A stretch of DNA of 64,000 bases from Massilioclostridium coli (GTDB lineage: Bacteria > Bacillota > Clostridia > Oscillospirales > Ruminococcaceae), in contig NZ_FMIZ01000005.1 of NCBI RefSeq assembly GCF_900095865.1, positions 62,001 to 126,000 on the forward strand, in the 5' to 3' direction. The position numbers and the translations under genes were made by a program. The notes beneath the pieces are model-generated. The model searched no databases, was not told the DNA's origin, and saw nothing but the letters and a program-made list of their open reading frames with translations. Of the stretch, positions 27,009-35,340 are shown one piece after another. Position 1 is the stretch's first letter; each line of letters starts with the position of its first letter.

Positions 27009-28022
27009 ATGCAAACTGTAAAGTCAATTTGGGATTTCTTCCAAACCGAACTTTTGGGTATGAGTTGGCTCAATCGTTTGATAGGTGATTTATTGAATGC
27101 TTGCGGATTAGATACCGCCGGGAAAGTCGGCGGCAGCGTTCAGTTTTTCATCTACGACACAATCAAAATCATGGTGCTGCTCGGCGTGGTGATTTTGATT
27201 ATATCCTACATACAAAGCTACTTCCCGCCGGAAAGAACAAAAAAGATACTTGGTAGATTTCATGGTGTGGGTGCAAACTGTATCGCCGCGCTGCTCGGAA
27301 CAGTAACGCCGTTTTGTTCCTGTTCTTCCATTCCGCTATTTATCGGATTTACAAGCGCGGGATTGCCGCTTGGGGTTACGTTCTCATTTCTGATTTCTTC
27401 CCCTATGGTAGACTTCGGCTCTCTTGTGCTTCTTATGAGCATTTTCGGTTGGAAAGTCGCTGTCCTTTATGTAGTGCTTGGATTAGTGATTGCCGTTGTG
27501 GGCGGCACGTTGATTGAGAAATTACATCTTGAAAACTACGTTGAGGGTTTTATCCGCAATGCAAATACCCTTGATGTTCCGCAGGAAGAACTACACTTCA
27601 AAGACCGTATCAAATACGCATGGGAGCAGGTTTTAGCAACAGCAAAAAAGGTTGCCCCCTATGTACTGATTGGCGTAGGTATCGGTGCATTTATCCATGA
27701 TTGGATACCCGAAGATTTTATTGTCAAAGTGCTTGGTACGGGTAATCCCTTTGGCGTAATCCTTGCGACGATTGCGGGCGTTCCCATGTATGCGGATATT
27801 TTCGGCACAATTCCGATTGCAGAAGCCCTACTTGCAAAGGGCGCACAGCTTGGCGTTGCCCTGTCCTTTATGATGGGCGTTACCACGCTTTCGCTCCCGT
27901 CCGTAATCATGTTGCGAAAGGCAGTTAAGCCGAAGTTGCTCGGTATCTTCATTGCAATATGTACCGTTGGCATTATCATTGTGGGATATTTCTTTAATGC
28001 AATACAATATCTAATTGTGTGA
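27009..28022 (+). CDS. ArsP-like permease (UPF0718/DUF318 family)
   Basis: A 337-residue membrane protein with eight or more hydrophobic helices. The conserved thiol motif TPFCSCSSIPLFIGF near residue 105 and the repeat-like TSAGLPLGVTFSFLISSPMV are typical of the permease family that includes ArsP (organoarsenical efflux) and YraQ-type transporters. With arsR upstream, metalloid efflux is inferred. The ATG at 27009 has AAGGAGGT eight bases before it; 27003 is too close. A related permease, without the CSCSS motif, is encoded in the chromosome at 45247. Confidence 0.8.
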   Translation: MQTVKSIWDFFQTELLGMSWLNRLIGDLLNACGLDTAGKVGGSVQFFIYDTIKIMVLLGVVILIISYIQSYFPPERTKKILGRFHGVGANCIAALLGTVTPFCSCSSIPLFIGFTSAGLPLGVTFSFLISSPMVDFGSLVLLMSIFGWKVAVLYVVLGLVIAVVGGTLIEKLHLENYVEGFIRNANTLDVPQEELHFKDRIKYAWEQVLATAKKVAPYVLIGVGIGAFIHDWIPEDFIVKVLGTGNPFGVILATIAGVPMYADIFGTIPIAEALLAKGAQLGVALSFMMGVTTLSLPSVIMLRKAVKPKLLGIFIAICTVGIIIVGYFFNAIQYLIV

Positions 28023-28039
28023 GGGAGACGGTCTTAAAA

Positions 28040-28099
28040 GTGATAATGGGTACGGCTATTTTACTCATTGGATTTTATATGTTTTGGCTTGCATTTTAA
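28040..28099 (+). CDS. Very small hydrophobic membrane peptide
   Basis: A 19-residue frame (VIMGTAILLIGFYMFWLAF) that is one membrane helix, between the permease and thioredoxin-fold genes. GGGAGA lies 11 bases before the GTG at 28040; an ATG at 28046 is also in frame. It could be a small partner of the permease or a chance frame; the hydrophobic composition and position favour the former only weakly. Confidence 0.35.
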   Translation: MIMGTAILLIGFYMFWLAF

Positions 28100-28126
28100 C
28101 AAAAATAATATTTGGAGGTAAAGAAA

Positions 28127-28501
28127 ATGGCATTATTTGGTTTTGGTAAGAAGAAAGACGAAGAAAAAAACATTCCCGCTTGCGCTTGTCAAAGTGATTG
28201 TGCGACTTTTGAAGCGACAGAAGAGGACGCAAACAAGGTAAAAATTGAGGATGGGGCAATGAGCGTCAAAGTTCTTGGCGTGGGTTGCGCTTCCTGCCAT
28301 GAACAATACGAACAGGCAAAGGCGGCGGTTAAAAGCATGGGACTTGATGTAGAAGTGGAGTATATAACTGATTTGCAAAAGGTCGTGGGGTACGGTGCAA
28401 TGAGTATGCCCGCCCTCGTCGTTAATGAAAAAGTAGTTGCAATGGGTAAGGTACTTAAAGCTGCTGATGTTGAAAAGCTGCTGCACAAATTGGGGTTCTA
28501 A
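28127..28501 (+). CDS. Thioredoxin-fold redox-active disulfide protein
   Basis: A 124-residue protein. The C-terminal 80 residues match the small thioredoxin/glutaredoxin-like family (MTH895/TM0996 type) with the active site [13 protein letters not shown] and the cis-Pro loop [13 protein letters not shown]. An N-terminal extension has a second thiol cluster (CACQSDC). Such genes often sit beside UPF0718 permeases and may supply reduced thiols or hand over metalloid to the permease. GGAGGT seven bases before the ATG decides the start. Confidence 0.8.
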   Translation: MALFGFGKKKDEEKNIPACACQSDCATFEATEEDANKVKIEDGAMSVKVLGVGCASCHEQYEQAKAAVKSMGLDVEVEYITDLQKVVGYGAMSMPALVVNEKVVAMGKVLKAADVEKLLHKLGF

Positions 28502-28515
28502 AGGGGGTGGCTCTC

Positions 28516-28970
28516 ATGAGCAAAGAGAAAAGTGCAATAAACGTATTTCAAAAGTATCTAAGGGAAAAGACTATTTTGAAAACGTCTTTATTCACAAGTT
28601 TGACAGTATTACGACAATCGGGTTGCTGTTGACACTTGTTATGATTTTCTCTTTTCAAGGCAATGTCATTTTGGAAAATCCCTTGCACATTGTTTTGATA
28701 GCTATACCGCTTATTCTACAAACTTTCTTGATTTTTGCAATCGCCTATGTCGCTTGCCGGGTCTTAAAGCTACCCTATAAAATCGCGGCTCCCGCAGGAA
28801 TGATAGGTGCGTCAAACTTCTTTGAGTTAGCCGTAGCGGTTGCAATCGCGCTATTTGGTACGACTTCGCCCGCCGCCCTTGCAACAACGGTAGGAGTATT
28901 AACGGAAGTACCCGTTATGCTCTTGCTTGTAAGGATTGCAAACAAAACAAAGGGGAGGTTCCCGGCATGA
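28516..28970 (+). pseudogene. acr3-type arsenite efflux gene with internal deletion and frameshift
   Basis: The first 15 codons ([15 protein letters not shown]) match the usual start of ACR3 arsenite permeases. Immediately after them the sequence jumps, in another frame, to the C-terminal third of the same protein: [15 protein letters not shown], then [19 protein letters not shown] and [19 protein letters not shown]3 proteins have about 350 residues, so roughly 200 codons are missing and the reading frame shifts at about 28560. The GGGGGTGG ribosome site is intact. The C-terminal part remains open from 28437 in the other frame but has no obvious start signal; the gene is inferred to be inactive. 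Confidence 0.8.
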
Positions 28971-29176
28971 GTTGTCCGAATGTAAAAGAGTGCGCTTGTC
29001 CTAAAAAAACTTGCCCGAATAATGGGCGATGTTGTGCTTGCGTGATTAAGCATAGAGAAACAGACAGCTTGCCTTATTGCCTGTTTCTCGATAATGACGG
29101 TGATAAAAGTGTTAAGAACTATTATCAAAAATTGAAAATGCGTTTTGAAAACGAAAGCGAAACTGCCGAACATTAA
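28967..29176 (+). CDS. Small Cys-rich protein (DUF6485-like)
   Basis: A 69-residue protein beginning [20 protein letters not shown], with nine cysteines and the [18 protein letters not shown] motif. It matches small proteins (DUF6485 type) that commonly accompany acr3 genes in Clostridia. It overlaps the acr3 remnant by 4 bp (ATGA), showing the original operon structure. Metal or metalloid binding is plausible from the cysteines; no function is established. Confidence 0.65.
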   Translation: MSCPNVKECACPKKTCPNNGRCCACVIKHRETDSLPYCLFLDNDGDKSVKNYYQKLKMRFENESETAEH

Positions 29177-29186
29177 GGGCAGCAGT

Positions 29187-29230
29187 ACGGCGGTTTTGAA
29201 ATAACAAACAAGACCGCCGTTTCCTTTTTT
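29187..29230 (+). terminator. Intrinsic terminator of the arsenic-type cargo operon
   Basis: ACGGCGGTTTTG (29187-29198) pairs with CAAGACCGCCGT (29209-29220, one G-T pair), followed by TTCCTTTTTT. Confidence 0.8.
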
Positions 29231-29587
29231 GAAAAATTGAGTTACGGAGGGGGTATTAAAGTCGCCCTTTTTTAGGATACGGCGGTATCTATGGAGGTAG
29301 CGTCGTGTCCATTTTTATTTACACTAACCCACCGAATAATCTACGGTCAAAAAAAGCTATCACCCGCCGTCGGGGTATTCCGGCTACGAATATGAACTGT
29401 CAAATCACCTAAATACTGCATACATTTCCTTTGCGCCCGTCCGCGTCTTGCGGACGGGCGCATTTTGTGTTTTTCAAAACTTTTTTGAAAAACTTTTCTA
29501 TTCCGTTTGGCAAATCTGCGGTGCGTCCGTGGAAGGCAGCCGAAAGGGGATAAATAACCCGCCCCCGGGACGAAAGGGGGTGAGAAC
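29231..29587. other. Non-coding gap with one strong hairpin
   Basis: The gap between the cargo terminator and the sigma-like gene has no convincing gene. It contains a perfect 13-bp hairpin, TGCGCCCGTCCGC/GCGGACGGGCGCA (29432-29466), followed by ATTTTGTGTTTTTC, which may be an intrinsic terminator. Confidence 0.6.
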
Positions 29588-30028
29588 ATGGATTACCCTA
29601 ATCGGTTGGAATGGCAGACAAGATGTGAGTTTAATGCGTACTGCAAACGCACGCTACGCAACGAACTGATTGACGCCTGCCGGGAAAGCAGAAGTCGGCA
29701 AAAGCACGAAGTCAACTTTTCAGACCTTGCCCCGCATGAGGAAAAGCAGCTTTATACCGTTGACAGATATTTTGTCAATGAGGACGAGGACGCTTTTTGT
29801 GCAGGCGGTTTGAAGATTACGGCGAAGCTGCTTGCCGAAGCAATGCGCTCCCTGCCGGAAGAAAAGCGGCAAGCCGTTTTACTGTACTACTTTTTCAGCA
29901 TGACCGACACTGAAATCGCGGAGCTTATGAAAGTCCCCCGCAGCACAGTACAGTATAGACGGACAAGCTCTTTTGAACTGCTAAAACGATATTTGGAGGA
30001 ACGCGCTGATGAATGGAACGAATTGTAA
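29588..30028 (+). CDS. Sigma-70 family-like protein of the ICE
   Basis: A 146-residue protein with a short region-2-like part (EFNAYCKRTLRNELIDACRE) and a clear region 4 HTH (LPEEKRQAVLLYYFFSMTDT, then EIAELMKVPRSTVQYR). It has the same domain layout as the sigma-like protein at 1211, with similar order and size. GAAAGGGGGTGA precedes the ATG. It overlaps the next gene by 20 bp; together they probably control excision/transfer genes downstream. Confidence 0.8.
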   Translation: MDYPNRLEWQTRCEFNAYCKRTLRNELIDACRESRSRQKHEVNFSDLAPHEEKQLYTVDRYFVNEDEDAFCAGGLKITAKLLAEAMRSLPEEKRQAVLLYYFFSMTDTEIAELMKVPRSTVQYRRTSSFELLKRYLEERADEWNEL

Positions 30029-30260
30029 TGAAAATGAGCGCGGCTTGTTACCCTACCCGGTCATTTTAGCCGCGACAAAGGGCGACCCCGACGCCATGAA
30101 AATTGTAATGCAGCACTACCAAAGCTACATAGCCCATTTGTCTATGAAGAAAATCCGCGACGAAAGCGGCAATACCTATTACGGCGTAGACGAGGACTTG
30201 CGGGAACGGCTGCAAGCAAAGCTCATGCGGGCTGTCCTATCCTTTAAGACAGATAAGTAA
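30009..30260 (+). CDS. Conjugative-transposon helix-turn-helix protein of the ICE
   Basis: An 83-residue protein with LLPYPVILAATKGDPDAMKI, the same motif as LPYETIVKASEGDPEAV in the 1647 gene. The C-terminal LRERLQAKLMRAVLSFKTDK is also related. GGAGGAA seven bases before the ATG. Presumed co-regulator with the sigma-like protein whose gene it overlaps. Confidence 0.75.
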   Translation: MNGTNCNENERGLLPYPVILAATKGDPDAMKIVMQHYQSYIAHLSMKKIRDESGNTYYGVDEDLRERLQAKLMRAVLSFKTDK

Positions 30261-30691
30261 AAACGCGAAGTGTTCCACCCCTTTCCGCTTTGCGTATTCC
30301 TGTCTTTTGTACCTTGACAAAGAAAGCGACGCAAGATAACGGCGGCGCAGCATAGGGCAAATCAGATACGTTCCTTTTGTGCCGAGCCATGCGGCGGGTG
30401 CGCCATGACGTTATCCCGGCGGGACTTTCCCGCCCGGGATAACCGAGCGACCAACACCGACGCCGGAAAACAGGCATAGCAGCCTGTCGGCGACGAAGCG
30501 CAAAATACATAATGATACTCCCTTATCGCCATAGTCCGAGCGTTCAAAGCGTCGCAGGCAATGGGTAGGGCTGCGCGAGAACCGCGCAGGGGTGCAATTC
30601 CCGTGAGGTTGAGAAGCGAATCGATCGTCTGATTAAAGCCCCTTTACTGATGTTTTTAATTGTTTCAACCATTGAAAGGGGAAATGTTCTT
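30261..30691. other. G+C-rich structured non-coding region before xis
   Basis: No plausible gene is seen in these 431 bases. Strong inverted repeats include TTATCCCGG-CGGGA/TCCCG-c-CCGGGATAA (30411-30442, 14 pairs with one bulge) and CTGCGCG/CGCGCAG (about 30572-30590), followed by GGGGTGCAATTCCC. The position between the regulatory pair and xis-int suggests a regulatory leader, an Int/Xis-related site or a structured RNA. Confidence 0.5.
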
Positions 30692-30952
30692 ATGAATGAA
30701 GAAAAAATGAACGCCCCTTGTGCGATAGGCACTAAAGGAGCAGTTACAACTGGCAGCGAACAAAGAGTACCGATACATCTTAAACTGACATTGACCATAA
30801 AAGAAGCTGCCGAATATAGCAATATTGGAATTAACAAGATTGACACCATGCTAAAGCAACCTAATTGTCCATTTGTACTATATGTGGGGACAAGAAAATT
30901 AGTCAAACGTCGTGAATTTGAAGAATATATCCGGCGTGAGCTGACAATATGA
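30692..30952 (+). CDS. xis: Excisionase (Tn916 Xis-like)
   Basis: An 86-residue winged-helix DNA-binding protein. The region LTLTIKEAAEYSNIGINKID followed by FVLYVGTRKLVKRREFEEYI is the excisionase signature. GAAAGGGG is 10 bases before the ATG at 30692; earlier in-frame starts lack a ribosome site. Xis would steer the integrase towards excision. The integrase lies 107 bp downstream with its own promoter. Confidence 0.85.
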   Translation: MNEEKMNAPCAIGTKGAVTTGSEQRVPIHLKLTLTIKEAAEYSNIGINKIDTMLKQPNCPFVLYVGTRKLVKRREFEEYIRRELTI

Positions 30953-30982
30953 ATATCTAATCGACAATTCTTGTTATTGAGA

Positions 30983-31011
30983 TTGAAAAAACAGAGTCTT
31001 TATGCTATAAT
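30983..31011 (+). promoter_or_regulatory. Integrase promoter
   Basis: TTGAAA (30983-30988), 17-base spacer, TATAAT (31006-31011) with an extended TGC just before it, about 50 bases upstream of the integrase ATG. Confidence 0.75.
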
Positions 31012-31059
31012 ATATGCTTGCATTGGACTCTCTTTTGAGATACGAAAGGAGTCCGATAT

Positions 31060-32280
31060 ATGGGAAAAAATCTAAAAGGTAAAGAGTGCGGCAAAGGCAT
31101 TTACCAAAGAAAGGACGGTTTATTCTCCGCAAGATACTACGCAAAAGACGGCAAACGCAAAGAGAAGTATTTTGAAACATTGCCGGAAGCGAAAAACTGG
31201 CTTGCTGACGCAAGATATGAGGAACGGCATAACCTTATCGTCACTTCTCCCGATATGACGGTAGACAAGTGGTTTACTTACTGGATTGAAAATATCGTTT
31301 GTGACCTTGCTCCGAATACCATAAGAAATTATAAAGAGCGTTACAAATGGAATATCCAACCCGTAATTGGAGCCATGTGCATAGCTGATGTAAAGCCCAT
31401 GCACTGTAAAGCTGTTCTGAACCGAATGGAAACTACCTATGCAGGCTCGACCATTCGACAGGCTTATATCACAATGGGAACCATGCTGAAATCAGCAGTT
31501 ATGAATGATATTATCGCAAAGCACCCGATGAATGGTGTCCGCTACACAAAACCCGTTCGTGCGGTAGATGATATTAAATACTTAACCGTTGAGGAACAGG
31601 AGAAGTTCTTGGAAGCAGCGGAACGCTCTCATAATTACAGGCAATACGCCTTGTTACTGGAAACAGGATTGAGAACGGCTGAATTGATTGGTCTGACTTG
31701 GGACGCTATTGATTGGAAAAAGCGGACATTGACAGTAAACAAAAGTTTAGAGTATCGACACAGCCAGGGATATTGGCGTGCGGGACCACCTAAGACGCAA
31801 AAAAGTTATCGTACCATTCCTCTCACAGATAAGGCATATTCCATTCTCAAAAGCTGCTATGATGAAAAAGACCAACGAAAACAGTCTGAAACATTGTCAC
31901 AGGTTTTAGAGTATATCGACAGCAGGACAGGCGAAAATAAATGCCTTGTTATGCGAGATTTGGTTTTTGTCAACTGGAGAACAGGAGAACCCGCAAAAAA
32001 CAGTTCCTATGACACACACTTATACAAATTGTGTGATGAAGCAGGTATTAAACGCTTTTGTATGCACGCCTTGCGACATACTTATGCCACACGCGCCATT
32101 GAGCGCGGCGTACAGCCTAAAGTGCTGCAACAGCTTTTAGGACACGCAAGCATTAAAACAACAATGGACAGATATGTTCATGTTACGGACGAATCACTGG
32201 TAAACGCCATACGCCAATTTCAACAGGCTACGCCGCCAATTTCAAAAAAAGGGCGTAAAAAGGGCGTACAAGAAATTTAA
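31060..32280 (+). CDS. int: Tyrosine integrase (Tn916 family)
   Basis: A 406-residue phage-type integrase. It has an N-terminal arm-binding domain (GKGIYQRKDGLFSARYYAKD), a SAM-like core-binding domain (about 65-165) and the catalytic domain with Arg in LLETGLRTAELIGLTW, HALRHTYATRA, LLGHASIKTTMDRYVHV (R, H-x2-R, H and nucleophile Tyr). AAAGGAG precedes the ATG. It is the terminal gene of the ICE and ends 53 bases before ychF. Confidence 0.9.
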   Translation: MGKNLKGKECGKGIYQRKDGLFSARYYAKDGKRKEKYFETLPEAKNWLADARYEERHNLIVTSPDMTVDKWFTYWIENIVCDLAPNTIRNYKERYKWNIQPVIGAMCIADVKPMHCKAVLNRMETTYAGSTIRQAYITMGTMLKSAVMNDIIAKHPMNGVRYTKPVRAVDDIKYLTVEEQEKFLEAAERSHNYRQYALLLETGLRTAELIGLTWDAIDWKKRTLTVNKSLEYRHSQGYWRAGPPKTQKSYRTIPLTDKAYSILKSCYDEKDQRKQSETLSQVLEYIDSRTGENKCLVMRDLVFVNWRTGEPAKNSSYDTHLYKLCDEAGIKRFCMHALRHTYATRAIERGVQPKVLQQLLGHASIKTTMDRYVHVTDESLVNAIRQFQQATPPISKKGRKKGVQEI

Positions 32281-32289
32281 GGAAAGGCG

Positions 32290-32314
32290 AAAAGCCTTAT
32301 AAATCAAGGCTTTT
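32290..32314. terminator. Hairpin at the ICE-chromosome junction
   Basis: AAAAGCCTT (32290-32298) pairs perfectly with AAGGCTTTT (32306-32314). It can act as a weak intrinsic terminator for int, and lies where attR is expected, so it may also belong to the recombination site. Only 19 bases separate it from the ychF start. Confidence 0.6.
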
Positions 32315-32333
32315 CGGATAGGTATAAACAATT

Positions 32334-33428
32334 ATGAAATTAGGTATGGTTGGTTTGCCTAATGTAGGCAAAAGTACATTGTTTAACGCGCTTACAAACG
32401 CAGGTGCAGAATCCGCGAACTATCCATTTTGTACGATTGAACCAAACGTAGGCGTTGTATCCGTTCCAGATGACCGTTTGGATAAACTGGCCGAAATGTA
32501 TGACCCGGATAAATTTACACCTGCTATTTTGGAATTCGTGGATATTGCTGGTCTGGTAAAAGGCGCTTCCAAAGGGGAAGGTTTGGGAAATAAATTTTTG
32601 TCCAATATCCGTGAAGTGGATGCGATTGTACATGTAGTACGGTGTTTTGAGGATGATAATATCATCCATGTAGATGGAAAAATTGGTCCAGAACGGGATA
32701 TTGAAACCATTAACCTGGAATTGATTTTTTCTGATATTGAGATGCTGGACCGCCGCTTGGATAAAACAAAACGTGCATTAAAAGGAGATAAAAAATTACA
32801 ATCCGAAGTGGATTTACTGGAAGCCCTCCGTTCCCATTTGGAATCCGGCTTGCCAGTCCGCAGTTTTGAATGTAATGAGGATCAGCAAGCAATCATCAAT
32901 ACTATTGATTTCCTTTCCAACAAGCCGGTAATTTACGCCGCAAATTTAAGTGAAAATGACTTTATCAATAACATTGAAACCAACCCTTATTATTTGCAGG
33001 TTTGTGAAATCGCAAAACGGGAAAACGCAGCAGTGCTTCCTATCTGCGCAAAAATTGAGGAAGAAATCTCCGACATGGAACTGGAAGATAAAAAAATGTT
33101 CTTAGGGGAATTGGGGCTAGAACGTTCTGGGCTGGACCGTATTATTCAGGAAAGTTATTCTCTGCTGGGGTTGATTTCCTTCCTGACAGCAGGAAAACAG
33201 GAAGTGCGGGCTTGGACAATTAAAAAAGGCACCAAAGCACCACAAGCTGCCGGAAAAATCCACACTGATTTTGAACGTGGGTTTATTCGCGCGGAGGTCA
33301 TCAGCTTTGACGACTTGATGGAATGTGGGACAATGGTAGTGGCAAAAGAAAAAGGCCTAGTACGCCTAGAAGGAAAAGAATACGTTATGCAGGATGGCGA
33401 TATTGTTGTATTCCGCTTTAATGTGTAA
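32334..33428 (+). CDS. ychF: Ribosome-associated GTPase/ATPase YchF (OLA1 family)
   Basis: A 364-residue Obg-related P-loop protein. G1 is GMVGLPNVGKSTLFNALT, G2 region NYPFCTIEPNVG, G3 FVDIAGLVKGASKGEGLG, and the altered G4 NKPVIYAANLSE. The C-terminal TGS domain includes VRAWTIKKGTKAPQAAGKIH. YchF binds ribosomes and prefers ATP. It is the first chromosomal gene; only a weak ribosome site (GGATAGG, 32316-32322) precedes it and the ICE end lies within about 50 bp, so its natural promoter may be separated by the element. Confidence 0.95.
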   Translation: MKLGMVGLPNVGKSTLFNALTNAGAESANYPFCTIEPNVGVVSVPDDRLDKLAEMYDPDKFTPAILEFVDIAGLVKGASKGEGLGNKFLSNIREVDAIVHVVRCFEDDNIIHVDGKIGPERDIETINLELIFSDIEMLDRRLDKTKRALKGDKKLQSEVDLLEALRSHLESGLPVRSFECNEDQQAIINTIDFLSNKPVIYAANLSENDFINNIETNPYYLQVCEIAKRENAAVLPICAKIEEEISDMELEDKKMFLGELGLERSGLDRIIQESYSLLGLISFLTAGKQEVRAWTIKKGTKAPQAAGKIHTDFERGFIRAEVISFDDLMECGTMVVAKEKGLVRLEGKEYVMQDGDIVVFRFNV

Positions 33429-33440
33429 AATGGATTATAG

Positions 33441-33475
33441 AAAAAATCCGGTTGGTAATACAGCCGGATTTTTTT
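33441..33475 (+). terminator. Intrinsic terminator of ychF
   Basis: AAAAAATCCGG (33441-33451) pairs with CCGGATTTTTT (33464-33474), with the T-run in the stem and beyond. Confidence 0.85.
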
Positions 33476-33515
33476 AGCCTGTTGGGATAATTGTAACCAG
33501 AATTATCTTTATTTG

Positions 33516-33524
33516 TGATATAAT
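33516..33524 (+). promoter_or_regulatory. Extended -10 promoter of the HAD gene
   Basis: TGA-TATAAT (33516-33524), an extended -10; the only -35-like TTGTAA (33491) is too far. The HAD gene starts 39 bases downstream. Confidence 0.5.
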
Positions 33525-33562
33525 AAATTTTATAAAACAATGGAAAGGTTTTCAGTATCATT

Positions 33563-34363
33563 ATGATTAAATTAATTGCGGCGGATATGGATGGAACTTT
33601 ATTAAATAGTCAAAAAGAATTGTCCCCTAATTTGTTTCCACTATTAGAGGAATTAAAAAACAGGGGCATATTATTTGCGGTAGCCAGTGGACGACAATAC
33701 TATAATTTAACCAAGGAGTTTGCAGGGGTAAACGGACTAAGCTATATTTCGGAAAATGGCGGGATGGTATTCCATCAGGGAAACTGTATTTTTACTGATG
33801 AAATTCCATGGGAGGATTTAAAACGGCCTGTGGAGCTAATCCAGAAAATACCCAACGCAAAACCAATTTTATGTGGAGTAAAATCCGCTTATCTTTCCAA
33901 ACTAGACGCCAGCGACCCAGAGGTGCTGCGGAATGCAAAAATGTATTATGAACGGCTGAAACTGGTTCCAGATATATTGGAGGCGGCAAAGCAGGACCAT
34001 ATCTGTAAAATTGCCATCTTTGATGTAACAAAGGCGGAACAGAACACTTATCCTGCATTGCAGGAATTAAATAGAAAGTTCCGTGTGCTGCTTTCTGGAG
34101 AACAGTGGGTGGATGTAATGAATCCAGAAGTGAACAAAGGCAAAGCATTAAAGGCATTGATGGCGGCAATCCAAGCAACACCTGAAGAAACCATGGCGTT
34201 TGGGGATTATTTGAATGACTATGAAATGATGCAATCCTGTTATTATAGCTATGCTATGGCAAATGCTCATCCTGATCTAAAGGCTGTGAGCAATTTTCAA
34301 GCAAAATCCAATGATGAGGATGGGGTAGTAAAGGCAATCCAACAGATGTTGCAGAAAAATTGA
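33563..34363 (+). CDS. Cof-type HAD-superfamily phosphatase
   Basis: A 266-residue member of the HAD-IIB (Cof) group. Motif I is AADMDGTLLNS with the nucleophile Asp, motif II VASGRQYYNL, motif III includes NKGKALKALM (Lys), and motif IV is MAFGDYLNDYEMM. These enzymes dephosphorylate sugar phosphates, FMN or similar; the substrate cannot be predicted. It is followed by prmA with its own promoter, so co-transcription is not required. Confidence 0.85.
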   Translation: MIKLIAADMDGTLLNSQKELSPNLFPLLEELKNRGILFAVASGRQYYNLTKEFAGVNGLSYISENGGMVFHQGNCIFTDEIPWEDLKRPVELIQKIPNAKPILCGVKSAYLSKLDASDPEVLRNAKMYYERLKLVPDILEAAKQDHICKIAIFDVTKAEQNTYPALQELNRKFRVLLSGEQWVDVMNPEVNKGKALKALMAAIQATPEETMAFGDYLNDYEMMQSCYYSYAMANAHPDLKAVSNFQAKSNDEDGVVKAIQQMLQKN

Positions 34364-34389
34364 CAATCCCTTTCTGGATACGGTATAAT
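34360..34389 (+). promoter_or_regulatory. Promoter of prmA
   Basis: Perfect TTGACA (34360-34365), 18-base spacer and perfect TATAAT (34384-34389). The -35 box overlaps the stop codon of the HAD gene. Confidence 0.8.
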
Positions 34390-34418
34390 CAAAGAAAACG
34401 GACGGAGGTATTTTATAA

Positions 34419-35339
34419 ATGGAAAACTGGACAGCGATTCATATTCAAATTCCTTGTGAACTGGTAGATCAGGCGGCAGCAATTACTCAAATGGTCGTAC
34501 CTTATGGCATTTATATTGAAGATTATACAAATTTGGAAGAACAAGTGGAGCAGATTGCCCATATTGATTTAATTGATGAGGACTTATTAAAAAAAGACCG
34601 AACAAAAGCAATTATCCACGTTTATATCGACCCAACCCAGAATCCAATGGAAGCAGTTAGCTTTTTACGGGAACGGTTTGAAAGTGAGGCCATTCCTTAT
34701 CAAATTGACACCGAAGGGGTAAAAGAAGAGGATTGGGCGACAGCTTGGCAAAAATATTACCATCCAATTCGGGTTGGTAACCATCTTGTGGTATGTCCGG
34801 AATGGGAAGAATGTGACTTACAGCAAGGCGATGTAAAGGTCACCTTAAACCCTGGTATGGCGTTCGGGACAGGGACCCATGAAACGACCCGTTTATGTAT
34901 GGAACTGTTGGAACAGCATATAACGCCAGATTCTAAAATGTTGGATATCGGTTGTGGAAGCGGTATTTTGGCAATTACCGCAATGCTGTTGGGGGCAAAA
35001 TCCGCAGTTGGGGTTGATATTGACGAATTAGCGGTAAAAGTAGCTTATGAAAATGCCGACTTAAATGGAATAAAGGATCAAGTTACCTTTGTATGTGGAG
35101 ATTTGACCGATAAAATTTCCGGCACCTATGATGTTATCTGTGCTAACATCGTTGCGGATGTGATTATTAAACTGTGCGATACTGTAACCGACTTTATGCA
35201 TCAGGATACTGTATTGCTGTGTTCCGGTATCATTGACCAGAGAGAAGATGATGTAGTTATGGCACTACAACAGGCAAACCTGCAAATTTTAGAGATTAAG
35301 CGTGAAAATGGCTGGGTAGCCATTAGTTGTAAAAAATAG
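34419..35339 (+). CDS. prmA: Ribosomal protein L11 methyltransferase
   Basis: A 306-residue SAM-dependent methyltransferase. The N-terminal 110 residues form the L11-binding domain. The SAM-binding motif I is MLDIGCGSGILAITAML near residue 170, and VICANIVADVII is the PrmA-typical N-I/P motif IV. LNPGMAFGTGTHETTR is a strong PrmA signature. It trimethylates L11. GGAGGT is nine bases before the ATG. Confidence 0.95.
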   Translation: MENWTAIHIQIPCELVDQAAAITQMVVPYGIYIEDYTNLEEQVEQIAHIDLIDEDLLKKDRTKAIIHVYIDPTQNPMEAVSFLRERFESEAIPYQIDTEGVKEEDWATAWQKYYHPIRVGNHLVVCPEWEECDLQQGDVKVTLNPGMAFGTGTHETTRLCMELLEQHITPDSKMLDIGCGSGILAITAMLLGAKSAVGVDIDELAVKVAYENADLNGIKDQVTFVCGDLTDKISGTYDVICANIVADVIIKLCDTVTDFMHQDTVLLCSGIIDQREDDVVMALQQANLQILEIKRENGWVAISCKK

Positions 35340-35340
35340 G

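Noticed and set aside
28437-28970. Open 177-codon frame covering the acr3 C terminus, as an intact gene
   Set aside because: It begins inside the thioredoxin-fold gene without a ribosome site; the authentic acr3 start at 28516 is in another frame, so a deletion pseudogene explains it better.
30244-30510. Minus-strand reading frame of 88 codons in the region before xis
   Set aside because: Arg/Ala-rich shadow of G+C-rich palindromes, no ribosome site, no recognisable protein features.
30560-30625. Resemblance to a TPP riboswitch start (GGGGTGC ... TTGAGA)
   Set aside because: The rest of the conserved TPP core is absent and the downstream gene is an excisionase.
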